From the NCBI GenBank assembly GCA_002437585.1, contig DJQM01000059.1, forward strand, positions 461 through 64,460: a stretch of DNA of 64,000 nt, in the 5' to 3' direction. The translations under genes were made by a program, and so were the position numbers. This DNA is from Clostridiales bacterium UBA6386. Its GTDB lineage: Bacteria > Bacillota > Clostridia > Oscillospirales > Oscillospiraceae. The notes under the pieces were generated by a model. It was given only the letters and a program-made list of their open reading frames with translations. It was not told the origin of the DNA and searched no databases. Positions 36,154 through 44,891 of this stretch are shown here, piece after piece. Positions within the stretch are counted from its first letter, which is position 1. Each line of letters starts with the position of its first letter.

Positions 36154-36188
36154 AAAAATCCCCCGTTCCGGATATCCGGAACGGGGGT
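36154..36188. terminator. Bidirectional terminator
   Basis: CCCCCGTTCCGG (36160-36171) pairs with CCGGAACGGGGG (36176-36187). The minus strand has ATTTTT after the stem, the plus strand a weaker TACGCATTTT. It serves both the epimerase and the sortase-anchored protein gene. Confidence 0.85.
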
Positions 36189-36203
36189 ACGCATTTTATG
36201 AAT

Positions 36204-38285
36204 TTACCAGACGCGCTTTTTCTTGGTGACGACAGCCGCCGCGCCCAGGACGGTGGTAAGGGTCAGGATGCCCACAGCCCAGCCGGAATTGTCGCCGGTC
36301 TTGGGGTTGGTGGTGTCCTCCTTCTTCCACTTGGCGTAGACGGTCTTATTGGCATCCATCTTAATGGTAGCCAGCTTCCGGCCGGTCAGATCCTTGTCCT
36401 TGAACCAGCCGCAGAACCAATAGCCCTTGCGGGTGGGGGTGTAGTCCTTCAGATCGACGATCTCACCATCGGCAAACGTCCTGCTGCTGGGGCTGATTTT
36501 ACCGGAATTTGCTTTGAATGTCAGGGTGCGGGCAACCGACCACTTGGCGTACACAGTGATATCCGCCGCGACGGGAACCTTGGCATTGAAAGCCGTGGTG
36601 AACGTCCCATCATCCATGTACCAGCCGCCGAAAACCCAGCCCGTCTCAGTGAGGGTCTCAGGATGCGCCTTGTCAGGATACTTTAGCGTCTCGGTAGCAT
36701 TCTTCAGCTTGCCGTGGCCCTTGTTGTTGTAGGTCACAGTGACCACGGTGTCAAACTTAGGCAGCGCGGCCACAGCGGCATCATGGGAATCGGTGAGGGT
36801 CGCGGTGGAGCCGCCGATGGTGGCATAGGTCACCTCGTAGCCCGGATCGGTCGTAAATTCAACCGCCACAGAATAAACCTGGTTCGCCTCGAACTTCCCG
36901 TCACTAGGGGACACGGTACGGCTCTTGAACTTGACATGCTTACTGCTGGTGTTCACCTTCAGGCCGCTGATAGACTTGTCCCGATCATAGCCGCTCACTG
37001 TGAAGTCGGCACGAATCTTCTCCTTTTCCACGTCGGTATGGCACTTGTCGCACTTCACCGTGGACTGGGAGGCATTGTTCTTATTCCACAGCTTCCGGTG
37101 GCTTTCCTTGGTGCAGGAGCACCGTCCCTCCGGGAACCGGGCGCAGCCGCCGCCGCCGCTGAAATCGTGACCCAGCTTGTCGCCGAAATCCACATAGCAG
37201 TACTGGCAGTAGGCCTTCTTGCCGCACCGATCGGTGCTGGGATCGGAGGTGCAGTCCTCTTTTTCCACCAGAACGGCATCACATACCTTGCACAGAACCT
37301 TATGGGTGCCATTTTTCGTGTTCACGTATTTCTTGGTGCAGTCCTCTGCCTTGCCCATGGCGGCTCCGCAGTCCTTGCAGTAATACTCATGGGTTTCGGT
37401 GCCCTCGATATGCCGGGGTTTGCTGGCCTTGGCGCATGGCTTTACCGCGTTATCCTTCTTCTCATTGCAGTGCTTGCAGACCTGACTGTGGGTGCCGTCG
37501 CCATTGGACTTCCAGACATAGTCGTGCTTCGCGGAAACGTCGCCATAGCTCTGTCCGCACTTGATGCAGGTGGCCGGCCCTAAGCAGGTAGCCGGCGTCT
37601 TGGAGCATTCTTCCGTCCTAAGGGACGTGTCACACAGCTCGCAGTAATACTCGTGCTTCTGATTGTCCACGTCCCCTACATGCCGGGGCTTGGCCGCCTG
37701 CTTATGGTTGTCGGGGTTGACCTCGCCGTAGCTTCCGCCGCACTTGTCGCACTTGGCAGGCTCCTTGCAGGTAGCCGTGCCGCCGGAGCAGTCCTCCGGC
37801 TCCGTGGTTGCGCCGCAGAGCTTGCATGTTCCGGTATGCTTACCTTTGCCATCGGAGGTGTAGGCATAGTCGTGATCCTCGGTTTCCGTGGCATCGCAGT
37901 CGGTGCATTGGCGGGTATGGGTATTGTCGTCGTACGTCCAGGCACCCCAGGTGTGGGTATGGGTCTCGCCTTCGTTGCCTTCGCCGTTGCCGCTGCCGCC
38001 GCCTTCGCCGTTGCTGCCGGTGCTGGTGCCGCCGCTGGTGCTGGTGCCGCCGCTGGTGCTGGTGCCGCTGCCTTCGCCGGTGGTGCCGCCGCTGGTGCTG
38101 GTGCCGCTGCCTTCGCCGTTGCCGCCGCCGCCGGCGCTGTCTTCGCCGCCCTCATTCTGAGGGGCAGGCTCCGAGGCGGGAGCCGATGCCGGGGTTCCTT
38201 CGTCCTCATCCGCCAGCGCGCCCACGGGCACCAGCGTCAGGAGCATACAAACCAGCAGGAACAGTGCCGCAATTCGTTTTTTCAT
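36204..38285 (-). CDS. Sortase-anchored, Cys-rich repeat surface protein with InlB-type repeats
   Basis: 693 aa. Signal peptide (MKKRIAALFLLVCMLLTLVP). About 30-105 is a low-complexity Gly/Ser/Thr/Glu linker built from GGTSTSGG repeats. About 110-395 holds repeating modules with pairs CxxC and conserved His (ARQCTDC-type, TGTCKLCG, KCDKCGGSYGEV), spaced 40-50 aa. About 415-655 holds Flg_new/InlB B-repeat-like modules (GWVFGGWYMDDGTF, GYWFCGWFKDKDLTG). The C-terminus NPKTGD, a hydrophobic stretch and KKKRVW form a sortase signal. The Cys/His modules could bind metal (inference). Confidence 0.85.
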   Translation of the reverse strand: MKKRIAALFLLVCMLLTLVPVGALADEDEGTPASAPASEPAPQNEGGEDSAGGGGNGEGSGTSTSGGTTGEGSGTSTSGGTSTSGGTSTGSNGEGGGSGNGEGNEGETHTHTWGAWTYDDNTHTRQCTDCDATETEDHDYAYTSDGKGKHTGTCKLCGATTEPEDCSGGTATCKEPAKCDKCGGSYGEVNPDNHKQAAKPRHVGDVDNQKHEYYCELCDTSLRTEECSKTPATCLGPATCIKCGQSYGDVSAKHDYVWKSNGDGTHSQVCKHCNEKKDNAVKPCAKASKPRHIEGTETHEYYCKDCGAAMGKAEDCTKKYVNTKNGTHKVLCKVCDAVLVEKEDCTSDPSTDRCGKKAYCQYCYVDFGDKLGHDFSGGGGCARFPEGRCSCTKESHRKLWNKNNASQSTVKCDKCHTDVEKEKIRADFTVSGYDRDKSISGLKVNTSSKHVKFKSRTVSPSDGKFEANQVYSVAVEFTTDPGYEVTYATIGGSTATLTDSHDAAVAALPKFDTVVTVTYNNKGHGKLKNATETLKYPDKAHPETLTETGWVFGGWYMDDGTFTTAFNAKVPVAADITVYAKWSVARTLTFKANSGKISPSSRTFADGEIVDLKDYTPTRKGYWFCGWFKDKDLTGRKLATIKMDANKTVYAKWKKEDTTNPKTGDNSGWAVGILTLTTVLGAAAVVTKKKRVW

Positions 38286-38383
38286 CCTAAAAAAACCTCA
38301 CTTTCCAATTTGCTTTCCGCCGCTCGACCCGCCGGGTCACGGCGATCTCGGATTCAAGGGCAGAATACCCCTCTTTTTTCTCC

Positions 38384-38412
38384 ATTGTAGCACAGGGGTT
38401 CTGGAATTTCAA
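38384..38412 (-). promoter_or_regulatory. Promoter of the sortase-anchored protein gene
   Basis: Minus strand TTGAAA (38412-38407), 17-base spacer, TACAAT (38389-38384). Confidence 0.7.
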
Positions 38413-38499
38413 TCCTCTTTTGGAAATTTTAAAAACTTTTCTAAGAGAAATTGGAATGGGGCTGGCCTTGTCCCCTTTCAGGCTGCCGAAAAAGTATTC

Positions 38500-38575
38500 G
38501 TAGGGGACGATGCCCACATCGTCCCGTCGGCACCGGCCGCTAACACTGTGGGTCGATGTGGGCATCGACCCCTAC
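38500..38575. repeat. GTAGGGG...CCCCTAC palindromic element
   Basis: Left arm GTAGGGGACGATGCCCACAT and right arm ATGTGGGCATCGACCCCTAC form a ~22-bp imperfect stem around a GC-rich centre. It shares its ends with the element at 53526. Confidence 0.7.
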
Positions 38576-38720
38576 GGATTCTATTGAGGGCTTCCGGAAT
38601 GACCGGGGGATTGCCACACCAGCGTTGCATGAATTAAGGTATGACTGCCACCGGCAGTCATACGGATTTTGATTCGCTGCGCGGAGTACCACACCGGTTC
38701 GCGATGACGCCCCATCCTAA
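38576..38720. other. Non-coding repeat fragments
   Basis: Contains ATTGCCACACCAG and TTCGCGATGACG-like pieces related to the GTCATTGCGA repeats, and a small palindrome around ATGACTGCCACCGGCAGTCAT. No gene seen. Confidence 0.45.
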
Positions 38721-38758
38721 GACAATCCCCCTCCGGGGGAGACCGGAGGGGGACTGTC
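38721..38758 (-). terminator. Hairpin after the 1687-aa surface-protein gene
   Basis: GACAATCCCCCTCCGG (38721-38736) pairs with CCGGAGGGGGACTGTC (38743-38758), one mismatch. The following T content is low, so the call as terminator is tentative. Confidence 0.5.
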
Positions 38759-38801
38759 ATGAGGAGAACAACGTGCTTCCGTGTCGCGCGGAAACCGATG
38801 C

Positions 38802-41800
38802 TTACTTGAAATTGACCTTGATGTTGGCGGTGAAGGTCTGATCGTCTCTGCCGTAGGGCACATAGAAGGTGACAGGAATGGTCACGGACTTGCCCACATC
38901 CGACATGCGCGCCGCGTCCTGGAAAACCAGGGTCAGATTGCCCGCCGCGTCCAGATTTGTAACCCGAACCAGCTTGTTCCACTTCGTATTCTCATTCACA
39001 TACGCGTCGTCGGGAATCTTCGCCGCCAGGGTGACGCTCTTCTCGTTGAACTTCACCCGGACGGTGAAGGGCTTGGTCAGGTCTCTGCGGTCAACGGTGG
39101 GTACCTTGGACTGGGTGACCTTCAAGGCCGCGTTCTTCACGGGCAGCTGGATGGTCTGGGCAAAGACCGTCCCGCCGTCCTCGGCCGTAAGCGTCATCTG
39201 CACCCGATAGTAGCGGTAGATATCCCTGTTTTCACGTTCGTAATACATAGAGGCATCATAGCTTACCAGATGGGCGTACATGCCGAAGTAGGCAGCGTCC
39301 TCCTTCAGGGTTCCCCATGCATACTTACCGGCATCGAAGTAATTCCACTCGTTCTCGGCGCAGATGGGATAGTATGCCTTGGGATTCGGGTAAACGATCT
39401 GGTCGATGTCCACGAAGGTCTTATTGTCGTTGGAGCCTTGCAGGGTCACGCTGTAATCCCCACTCCGGGCTGCCGCCTCCGTCATAGGCAGGAAGACGCC
39501 CCAATCCTGGTAGCTGTTCCAGTCCAGCAGGCTAACGCCGCTGCCGGCCTTCCAGGTCTTGATGGATTTCAGTGTCTTGCGCTGGACGGTGACGGGAATG
39601 ACCGCGGTCTTTGCGCTGGAGTTCCGGTAATCAGGAGTCACGCACAGATAATAGGTGCCGTCCGGAATCTCAAGGGGTTCTCCGGTATAAGGATGATAGG
39701 TATCGATGGTGATGGTATTCTCATCGACCCAGCGAGCCAGAGGCGCATCCTCGCCGTTTCTCAGGAACTGTCCCTCTTGATCCAGCCAGCCCAGGTATTT
39801 GCAGTCCATGTACTGATCCTTGGGAACCGTCACCTTGATCTCGGCACCCTTGCCGTCGTAGGGATTCAGGGTCAACTTGGTCTTAGACACCTTCAGGGTG
39901 GGGGTGGTGTTCTTCACCTTCAGCTTGGCGGAGGCCGTCAGGATGGTTTCATTTGCGGAGAACTCACTGTAAAACTTCCGGGTGACCTGAACGGTATAGG
40001 TGCCGCTGTCCAGCTGGCCGGACATCTCCGGACGGCGGTAGAGCGTCAGGGTATCGGGGCTGGGCTGACTGGGCACATCCACAATGTACTCGCCGGGATC
40101 CACCACGTTCCCATGGGGATCCAGCAGAGTTACCTCCGCTTCGCCGGCGGCCTGCATGACAGGCGTCAGATTCTTGATGGTGGTAGTCAGGGTGACCTTG
40201 TTGGTCTTGCCGGCATCGATGGTGCCGTTGACCTTCAGGCGCATGGTGGGGGTATTCTTGGTGAACTTCACCGTGACGGCGAAGGGCTTCACGCCGGGTA
40301 TCTCGAAGGTCAGTCTGCCGGAGCCAACATAGCCCTCGCTCTCACCCATCACGAAGAAGAATGGCTCTCCAGCCTTGACACCGAACAGTGCCGCGTCGTA
40401 GGCACTCTCAGCCACTTCAAAGTATCCCAACGCAACGGCAGCCTTCGTCGAATCCTTCTTGTCAACAAAGGATTCCTGCGCCGCGACGGAATCGTCCTTA
40501 TCTTTAATCAGGCCTATCAGGTCATAGTCCGCGGGGGACACGGTAACGGCTGCGCCCTGAATATCCATCACGCCGTTCAGGAAGGAGAAGCTGGTCTTCT
40601 TCGGCTTGATGGTGGGGGTCTTGGTGGTCACGGTCAGGGGCAGGTCAACCGTCACGTCGTTGGCATAAGTGACCTGGATGTTGATCTTGCCGGGGACGGG
40701 GTTGGCGTAGTCCTCGCTATCCTGCCGGACAGGGGTCAGGTGGAAGCTGCCGGTAGCAGGATCATAGTCGTCCAGTGTGTAGTTCTCGCTGTCCACGGTA
40801 ACGCTCCGGATGCCCAAATCCTGAATGCTGTAGCCCTTGGGCGGCACCAGCTTCAGATCGGTACCCTTGGAGTTGACGGAGCTGAGGGTGATCTTGCCGG
40901 TGGACAGCTTGGCGGTGACGGGCTTGTTGATGATGTTGATGGTAACGGGGACACGCTCAAGAATACTCCAGCCCTCCAGACCCACAATAAGCTCAAACTT
41001 CAGGGTTTGCTTAGGTGTATCGGCACGCAGCTCGCTGAGGTCGAGCATCGGGCTCTTCCCATCTTCATCATTGCTGTAGCGAATGCCCAGATCGTTCAGT
41101 GCCTGCAAGGACAGGGGATCGTAAGCGATGACCCAAACCTCCTGGTCGAAGAGGATCGGCGCCTGCGTCCCAGGATTCCAGGCGTTGATGGTCACGGTCT
41201 TGGCAGTGACCTTGGGCATGGTCTTCTTGACGGTGAGCTTCAGGGTCTCCGGGGTGGTCAGGTAGCCCTCGTTCTCCCCGGCCTTCACCATGATGGCGGA
41301 AACATAGGAGCTCTTCACCTGGGAAATATCCCCGGACAGGTTGCTGACGATCTCCAGGGTGCGGTCGTTCACAGGCCGCAGCTGGAAGTACTGGTTCAGT
41401 TCTTCGTTTTCAAACCTGGCATCCTTGATGATGGTAGTCTCGGCGGACTGGGTGTCCAGATCGCCCTCGTCGGAAATAACCAGTGCGTTTTTCTTGGTCA
41501 GGGAAATGTAAATCCGGGGATTATCAGTGGTGGAGTACAGCTCCTTGGTGGCCTTGGTGTCCATCAGGTGAGCTTCCGTAACAGTGGGCTTCGCCACCAC
41601 CTCCACGGTGCAGGTCAGCTCCTTTGTAATGCCCGTGCTGTACTGATAAACAGTGGCTGTAACCTGGGCTACGCCGATGTTTCTCGCCGTGATCTCCAGA
41701 GCCTCTCCCCAGGCATCCTCCGGAATGCCAACGATATCCTGGTTTTCATCCGCAATGCCCCAGGCGAAGCCGCAGTTCTCGGCGTTCAGAACCTCCAGCG

Positions 41801-43865
41801 TGAAGGTCTGGCCCAGCTCCAGGGTGACATAATCCTCATTCAGGGCAGGTTCCACCGTGGTTCCCTGGGGGCCGTAAAGCTGAACGGTATAGTTGCCGGA
41901 CTGCTTCGGGATATAGGTCATGGTCAGCTGACCCTTCGCGTCGGCGTAGCCGTAGTCGATGTACTGGAGATTGGCCAGGTCGCCGGGGGTGGGGCTGACG
42001 ATCAGCACATAAGGCTCGTAGTTTTCCGGTGACAGGCCGGAGAACTTCACGGTGTGCTTTTCGCCGCTGACGGTGTCCTTACCGGAGAAGACCGCCACGC
42101 CGTCGGCGGTATAGACTTCCTCCATGGTCGCGCCCTCCGGGGCAACGTACACGGTGTCAAAGTCTTCGGGATCGATGGGTTCCTGGGTTTCCGGAGCCTG
42201 GGTCTCGATGACGGGGGCTTCGGTGGTCTCAGGGGCTTCGGTGGTTTCGGGAACCTCGGTGGCAGGGGTGGTTTCGGGTGTGGTCTCCGGCGTGGTCTCC
42301 GGGATGGCTGCGGGGGTGGTTTCCTCGGACATTACGATGTTGCCGCCGTCCTCGCCGTCTTCATCGCCGCCGTCGCCGATGTCGCCGCCGTCGCCGTCGG
42401 TTTCACCCTTGAGGACGTTGCCCTCGAAGTCCAGGATGGTCTCTGCCTCCAGAAGATACTGCCAACCGGCCTGCTCCTCTGCCTTGGCCTCCAGGGTGTC
42501 CAGATTCCAGTCCTTGGGCAGGTGGAGAACACGAATTTCGGTATTGCCGAAGGCATCGTCCGCCAGGGTCGTCAGGGTCGCCGGAATATACAGATCGCCG
42601 ATGGTGCGCCGCCAGAAGGCTTTGTCCGCAACGGACACGGTGCCGATCAGCTCCACATAGGCCATTTCCGCAAATTCCTCGGGTCTGCCGTCCAGGGTAA
42701 AGGCTTCCTCAGGAATTTCGGCGGCGTTCAGGGTCAGGCTCGCGATATTGGCCTGGGCGAAGGCTCTCTCGCTCAGGGTAGAAGCCAGCGGAATGTTCAC
42801 CGTCCGCAGATTGGCGCACTGGGCGAAGGCATTCTTGCCGATGGCTACGCTAGCCTTGCTGGTATAGGCGTTCAGACCCGAACCGCTGAAAGCTTCCTTG
42901 CCGATGTCGGTCACGTTTTCCAGGCCGGCCACTACCTGCAGGTTCTTCGCGCCCACAAAGCGCGAACCCGGAACCCCCGTCATGCCATCGGGAAGGGACA
43001 CATAAACCAGATTTTCCATTCCTCCAAAGGCATCTATTGTCAGATTCACTTCGGGATTCTGGAGAACGACCTGCCCGATGGCGGTTCCGGCCAGGGCGTA
43101 CGGGTCAATGCTCTGTGCCTGGCGAACATCCAGCTCCTCCAGGGAACTACAGCCCTGGAACGCACTAACGCCAAGGCCGCTGATCCTGGCGTTTACGGTC
43201 TTCAGATTGGCGCAATTTGAGAAGCCCTGAGTCCCCACACTCAGGTAGGCATCCGCGTTCACCGTCTCCAAAGCCCGGTATCCTTTGAAGGCTTTGGAGC
43301 CGACTTCGTCGATGTTCACCAGATTCAGGGTCGTGATCTGATCCTTGTACTTCTCCCAGGGATAGGTGTCACCCCTCAAATTTTCCGTGCCGGGGATGGT
43401 GGCCGGGTCATTGCCATAGTAGGTGACGGTCAGGGAACCGTTGTCGTACTCCCACCAAAGGTCCCACCAGCTGCCCTCGTCATGGGTAGCGTTGCTATGG
43501 GTCTCATAGGGCAGACCCAGCAGCCGGTTGTCCTTTCCCAGGGCGAAAACCTTCACCGTGGCCAGCTCTCCCAATTCAAGCAGATCGTAGCATTGGAACT
43601 GCCCTTCTACCATCTGCTCTTCGTAGAGGGGATTCATGGTGTTGACCTGGCTGGCCAAAAGCTTTCCGCTTTCGCTGTAAGCCGCAAATACCAGATTGCA
43701 GCCATCGGGGACATAAAAGTAGCCTTTTACCTGAATGTCCTCATTGATCACGTTCACACTCGTGATTCTTACGGAGCCGTCGTCGCTCCGAGCAAAAGCT
43801 GTGGTGGGAACCAGGGACAATAGCATCACCAGCGCCAGGAGCAGGGATAACAGTCGTTTTTTCAT
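38802..43865 (-). CDS. Secreted BspA-like LRR protein with Ig-like repeats (1687 aa)
   Basis: Signal peptide MKKRLLSLLLALVMLLSLVP. A ~120-aa N-terminal region, then LRR_5-type repeats at about 145-480 (ETVNADAYLSVGTQGFSNC, LRTVNIPLASTLSERAF). A Thr/Glu/Pro stalk at about 500-560 (TPETTPETTPATEVPETTEA). The remaining 1100 residues are repeating beta-rich modules, including PTLKVSKTKLTLNPYDGKG-type motifs also present in the 2-7 kb protein. No anchor signal (ends TFTANIKVNFK). Likely surface-associated or released; adhesion is the usual family role. Own promoter; not in an operon. Confidence 0.85.
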   Translation of the reverse strand: MKKRLLSLLLALVMLLSLVPTTAFARSDDGSVRITSVNVINEDIQVKGYFYVPDGCNLVFAAYSESGKLLASQVNTMNPLYEEQMVEGQFQCYDLLELGELATVKVFALGKDNRLLGLPYETHSNATHDEGSWWDLWWEYDNGSLTVTYYGNDPATIPGTENLRGDTYPWEKYKDQITTLNLVNIDEVGSKAFKGYRALETVNADAYLSVGTQGFSNCANLKTVNARISGLGVSAFQGCSSLEELDVRQAQSIDPYALAGTAIGQVVLQNPEVNLTIDAFGGMENLVYVSLPDGMTGVPGSRFVGAKNLQVVAGLENVTDIGKEAFSGSGLNAYTSKASVAIGKNAFAQCANLRTVNIPLASTLSERAFAQANIASLTLNAAEIPEEAFTLDGRPEEFAEMAYVELIGTVSVADKAFWRRTIGDLYIPATLTTLADDAFGNTEIRVLHLPKDWNLDTLEAKAEEQAGWQYLLEAETILDFEGNVLKGETDGDGGDIGDGGDEDGEDGGNIVMSEETTPAAIPETTPETTPETTPATEVPETTEAPETTEAPVIETQAPETQEPIDPEDFDTVYVAPEGATMEEVYTADGVAVFSGKDTVSGEKHTVKFSGLSPENYEPYVLIVSPTPGDLANLQYIDYGYADAKGQLTMTYIPKQSGNYTVQLYGPQGTTVEPALNEDYVTLELGQTFTLEVLNAENCGFAWGIADENQDIVGIPEDAWGEALEITARNIGVAQVTATVYQYSTGITKELTCTVEVVAKPTVTEAHLMDTKATKELYSTTDNPRIYISLTKKNALVISDEGDLDTQSAETTIIKDARFENEELNQYFQLRPVNDRTLEIVSNLSGDISQVKSSYVSAIMVKAGENEGYLTTPETLKLTVKKTMPKVTAKTVTINAWNPGTQAPILFDQEVWVIAYDPLSLQALNDLGIRYSNDEDGKSPMLDLSELRADTPKQTLKFELIVGLEGWSILERVPVTINIINKPVTAKLSTGKITLSSVNSKGTDLKLVPPKGYSIQDLGIRSVTVDSENYTLDDYDPATGSFHLTPVRQDSEDYANPVPGKINIQVTYANDVTVDLPLTVTTKTPTIKPKKTSFSFLNGVMDIQGAAVTVSPADYDLIGLIKDKDDSVAAQESFVDKKDSTKAAVALGYFEVAESAYDAALFGVKAGEPFFFVMGESEGYVGSGRLTFEIPGVKPFAVTVKFTKNTPTMRLKVNGTIDAGKTNKVTLTTTIKNLTPVMQAAGEAEVTLLDPHGNVVDPGEYIVDVPSQPSPDTLTLYRRPEMSGQLDSGTYTVQVTRKFYSEFSANETILTASAKLKVKNTTPTLKVSKTKLTLNPYDGKGAEIKVTVPKDQYMDCKYLGWLDQEGQFLRNGEDAPLARWVDENTITIDTYHPYTGEPLEIPDGTYYLCVTPDYRNSSAKTAVIPVTVQRKTLKSIKTWKAGSGVSLLDWNSYQDWGVFLPMTEAAARSGDYSVTLQGSNDNKTFVDIDQIVYPNPKAYYPICAENEWNYFDAGKYAWGTLKEDAAYFGMYAHLVSYDASMYYERENRDIYRYYRVQMTLTAEDGGTVFAQTIQLPVKNAALKVTQSKVPTVDRRDLTKPFTVRVKFNEKSVTLAAKIPDDAYVNENTKWNKLVRVTNLDAAGNLTLVFQDAARMSDVGKSVTIPVTFYVPYGRDDQTFTANIKVNFK

Positions 43866-43906
43866 ACCGAACCTCCTTGTGATGGGGTTTGTCTCTTCCG
43901 CTTTTC

Positions 43907-43935
43907 ATTGTAACAGGCACGCACGCCAAAAGCAA
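43907..43935 (-). promoter_or_regulatory. Promoter of the 1687-aa surface protein
   Basis: Minus strand TTGCTT (43935-43930), 17-base spacer, TACAAT (43912-43907). Confidence 0.7.
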
Positions 43936-44019
43936 TCCCTTTTTGTTCAACATGCTGCGTTTCACCCCCCCTCGGCGCAAAAATCGTCACTTTGCACAAA
44001 TTTTGTTTCTGCAATTATC

Positions 44020-44078
44020 CAAATTTCATTGTGGGCAATTCCGGCTGGGACTTCCTGCCGAATCGCGCGGTGCCGCCT
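44020..44078. mobile_element. Remnant of a ~220-bp MITE at the vWA gene end
   Basis: The right end CTTCCTGCCGAATCGCGCGG followed by TGCCGCC matches the right ends of the elements at 45926 and 54901 (CTTCCTGCCGAATTGCGCGG at the latter). The left part has diverged or been lost. It ends next to the TAA of the vWA gene. Confidence 0.55.
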
Positions 44079-44079
44079 A

Positions 44080-44730
44080 TTATTTCCTTCTTCCTTCAAA
44101 GTCCTGATTGATCTTCTGTTTCCAGTCCGCCGCCAGGGGCGCGGCGCAGGTGCGCACCTGATGCACCGCCTGGCAGACGGATTCGTAGACCACCGCCGTA
44201 CCCTTACTGTCCGCGTGATAGTCCGCGGCGAACTCAGGCCGGATGCCGAACCGTCCGGCTTCCTGGGCGGCGTCGATGTTGGCTCCCAGGAACAAAAACT
44301 CCCAGCCGTACTTCTCTCGCTGACGCTGAACCATGGCCTGAACCCGGTCGTAGCTGTAGCGGCGGCTGGCGTTTTCCAGGCCGTCGGTGGTGATGACGAA
44401 GAGGGTCTTCTCCGGCCGATCCTCCTCCCGGGCGTACTTGTGGACGTTGCCGATGTGGTGGACGGCTCCGCCTACCGCGTCCAGCAGCGCGGTGCAGCCC
44501 CGGACGAAGTATTCCTTTTCCGTCAGGGACGGAATGTTCTCCAGGGGCACCCGGTCGTGGATCACCTGGATTTCATTGTCGAAGAGCACCGTGGAGACCA
44601 GTGCCTGCCCCGGCTCTGTCTTCTGCTTTTCGATCATGGCGTTGAAGCCGCCGATGGTGTCCGCTTCCAGCCCGGCCATGGAGCCGCTGCGGTCGAGAAT
44701 AAATACGATTTCCGTCAGGTTCTTTTTCAT
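44080..44730 (-). CDS. von Willebrand factor A domain protein
   Basis: 216 aa from ATG at 44730, with GGAGG upstream; the frame runs further up but without support. The MIDAS metal site is intact: VFILDRSGSMAGLEADT at the start, a Thr in GGFNAMIEKQKTE-type helix context and ITTDGLENASRRYSYD. Cytoplasmic (no signal peptide). Such vWA proteins act as metal-dependent binding scaffolds. It is downstream of, and on the same strand as, the macrodomain-HTH gene, so the two probably form a unit. Confidence 0.85.
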   Translation of the reverse strand: MKKNLTEIVFILDRSGSMAGLEADTIGGFNAMIEKQKTEPGQALVSTVLFDNEIQVIHDRVPLENIPSLTEKEYFVRGCTALLDAVGGAVHHIGNVHKYAREEDRPEKTLFVITTDGLENASRRYSYDRVQAMVQRQREKYGWEFLFLGANIDAAQEAGRFGIRPEFAADYHADSKGTAVVYESVCQAVHQVRTCAAPLAADWKQKINQDFEGRRK

Positions 44731-44832
44731 GTAGCATTCCTCCAGAATAGTAATGAGGCCGCAGGTGTTTTGCAACCTTGTGGCCTCATGATACTTTATT
44801 TTTTCCCGGCTGTGGTCTCCCGGCGGGAGACC

Positions 44833-44891
44833 GGGAAGCTCTGAGCAAATCGGCAAGAGCTGGGAGCGAGAGATTTGCCCAGAGTTTCCCC
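44833..44891. mobile_element. Minimal MITE derivative (about 59 bp)
   Basis: GGGAAGCTCTGAGCAAATCGG at the left and GATTTGCCCAGAGTTTCCCC at the right reproduce both ends of the 163-bp element with most of the middle missing. The right side abuts the TAG of the macrodomain gene; the left TA is not present. Confidence 0.6.

Noticed and set aside
37653..38390. Ala/Val/Gly-rich plus-strand frame and Pro/Ala/Lys-rich minus-strand frame
   Set aside because: Both are other-frame readings of the GGTSTSGG repeat region of the sortase-anchored protein.
38781..42032. 1083-aa open frame on the plus strand
   Set aside because: Antisense to the 1687-aa secreted protein, with no ribosome site or motif; His/Gly/Gln-rich shadow composition.
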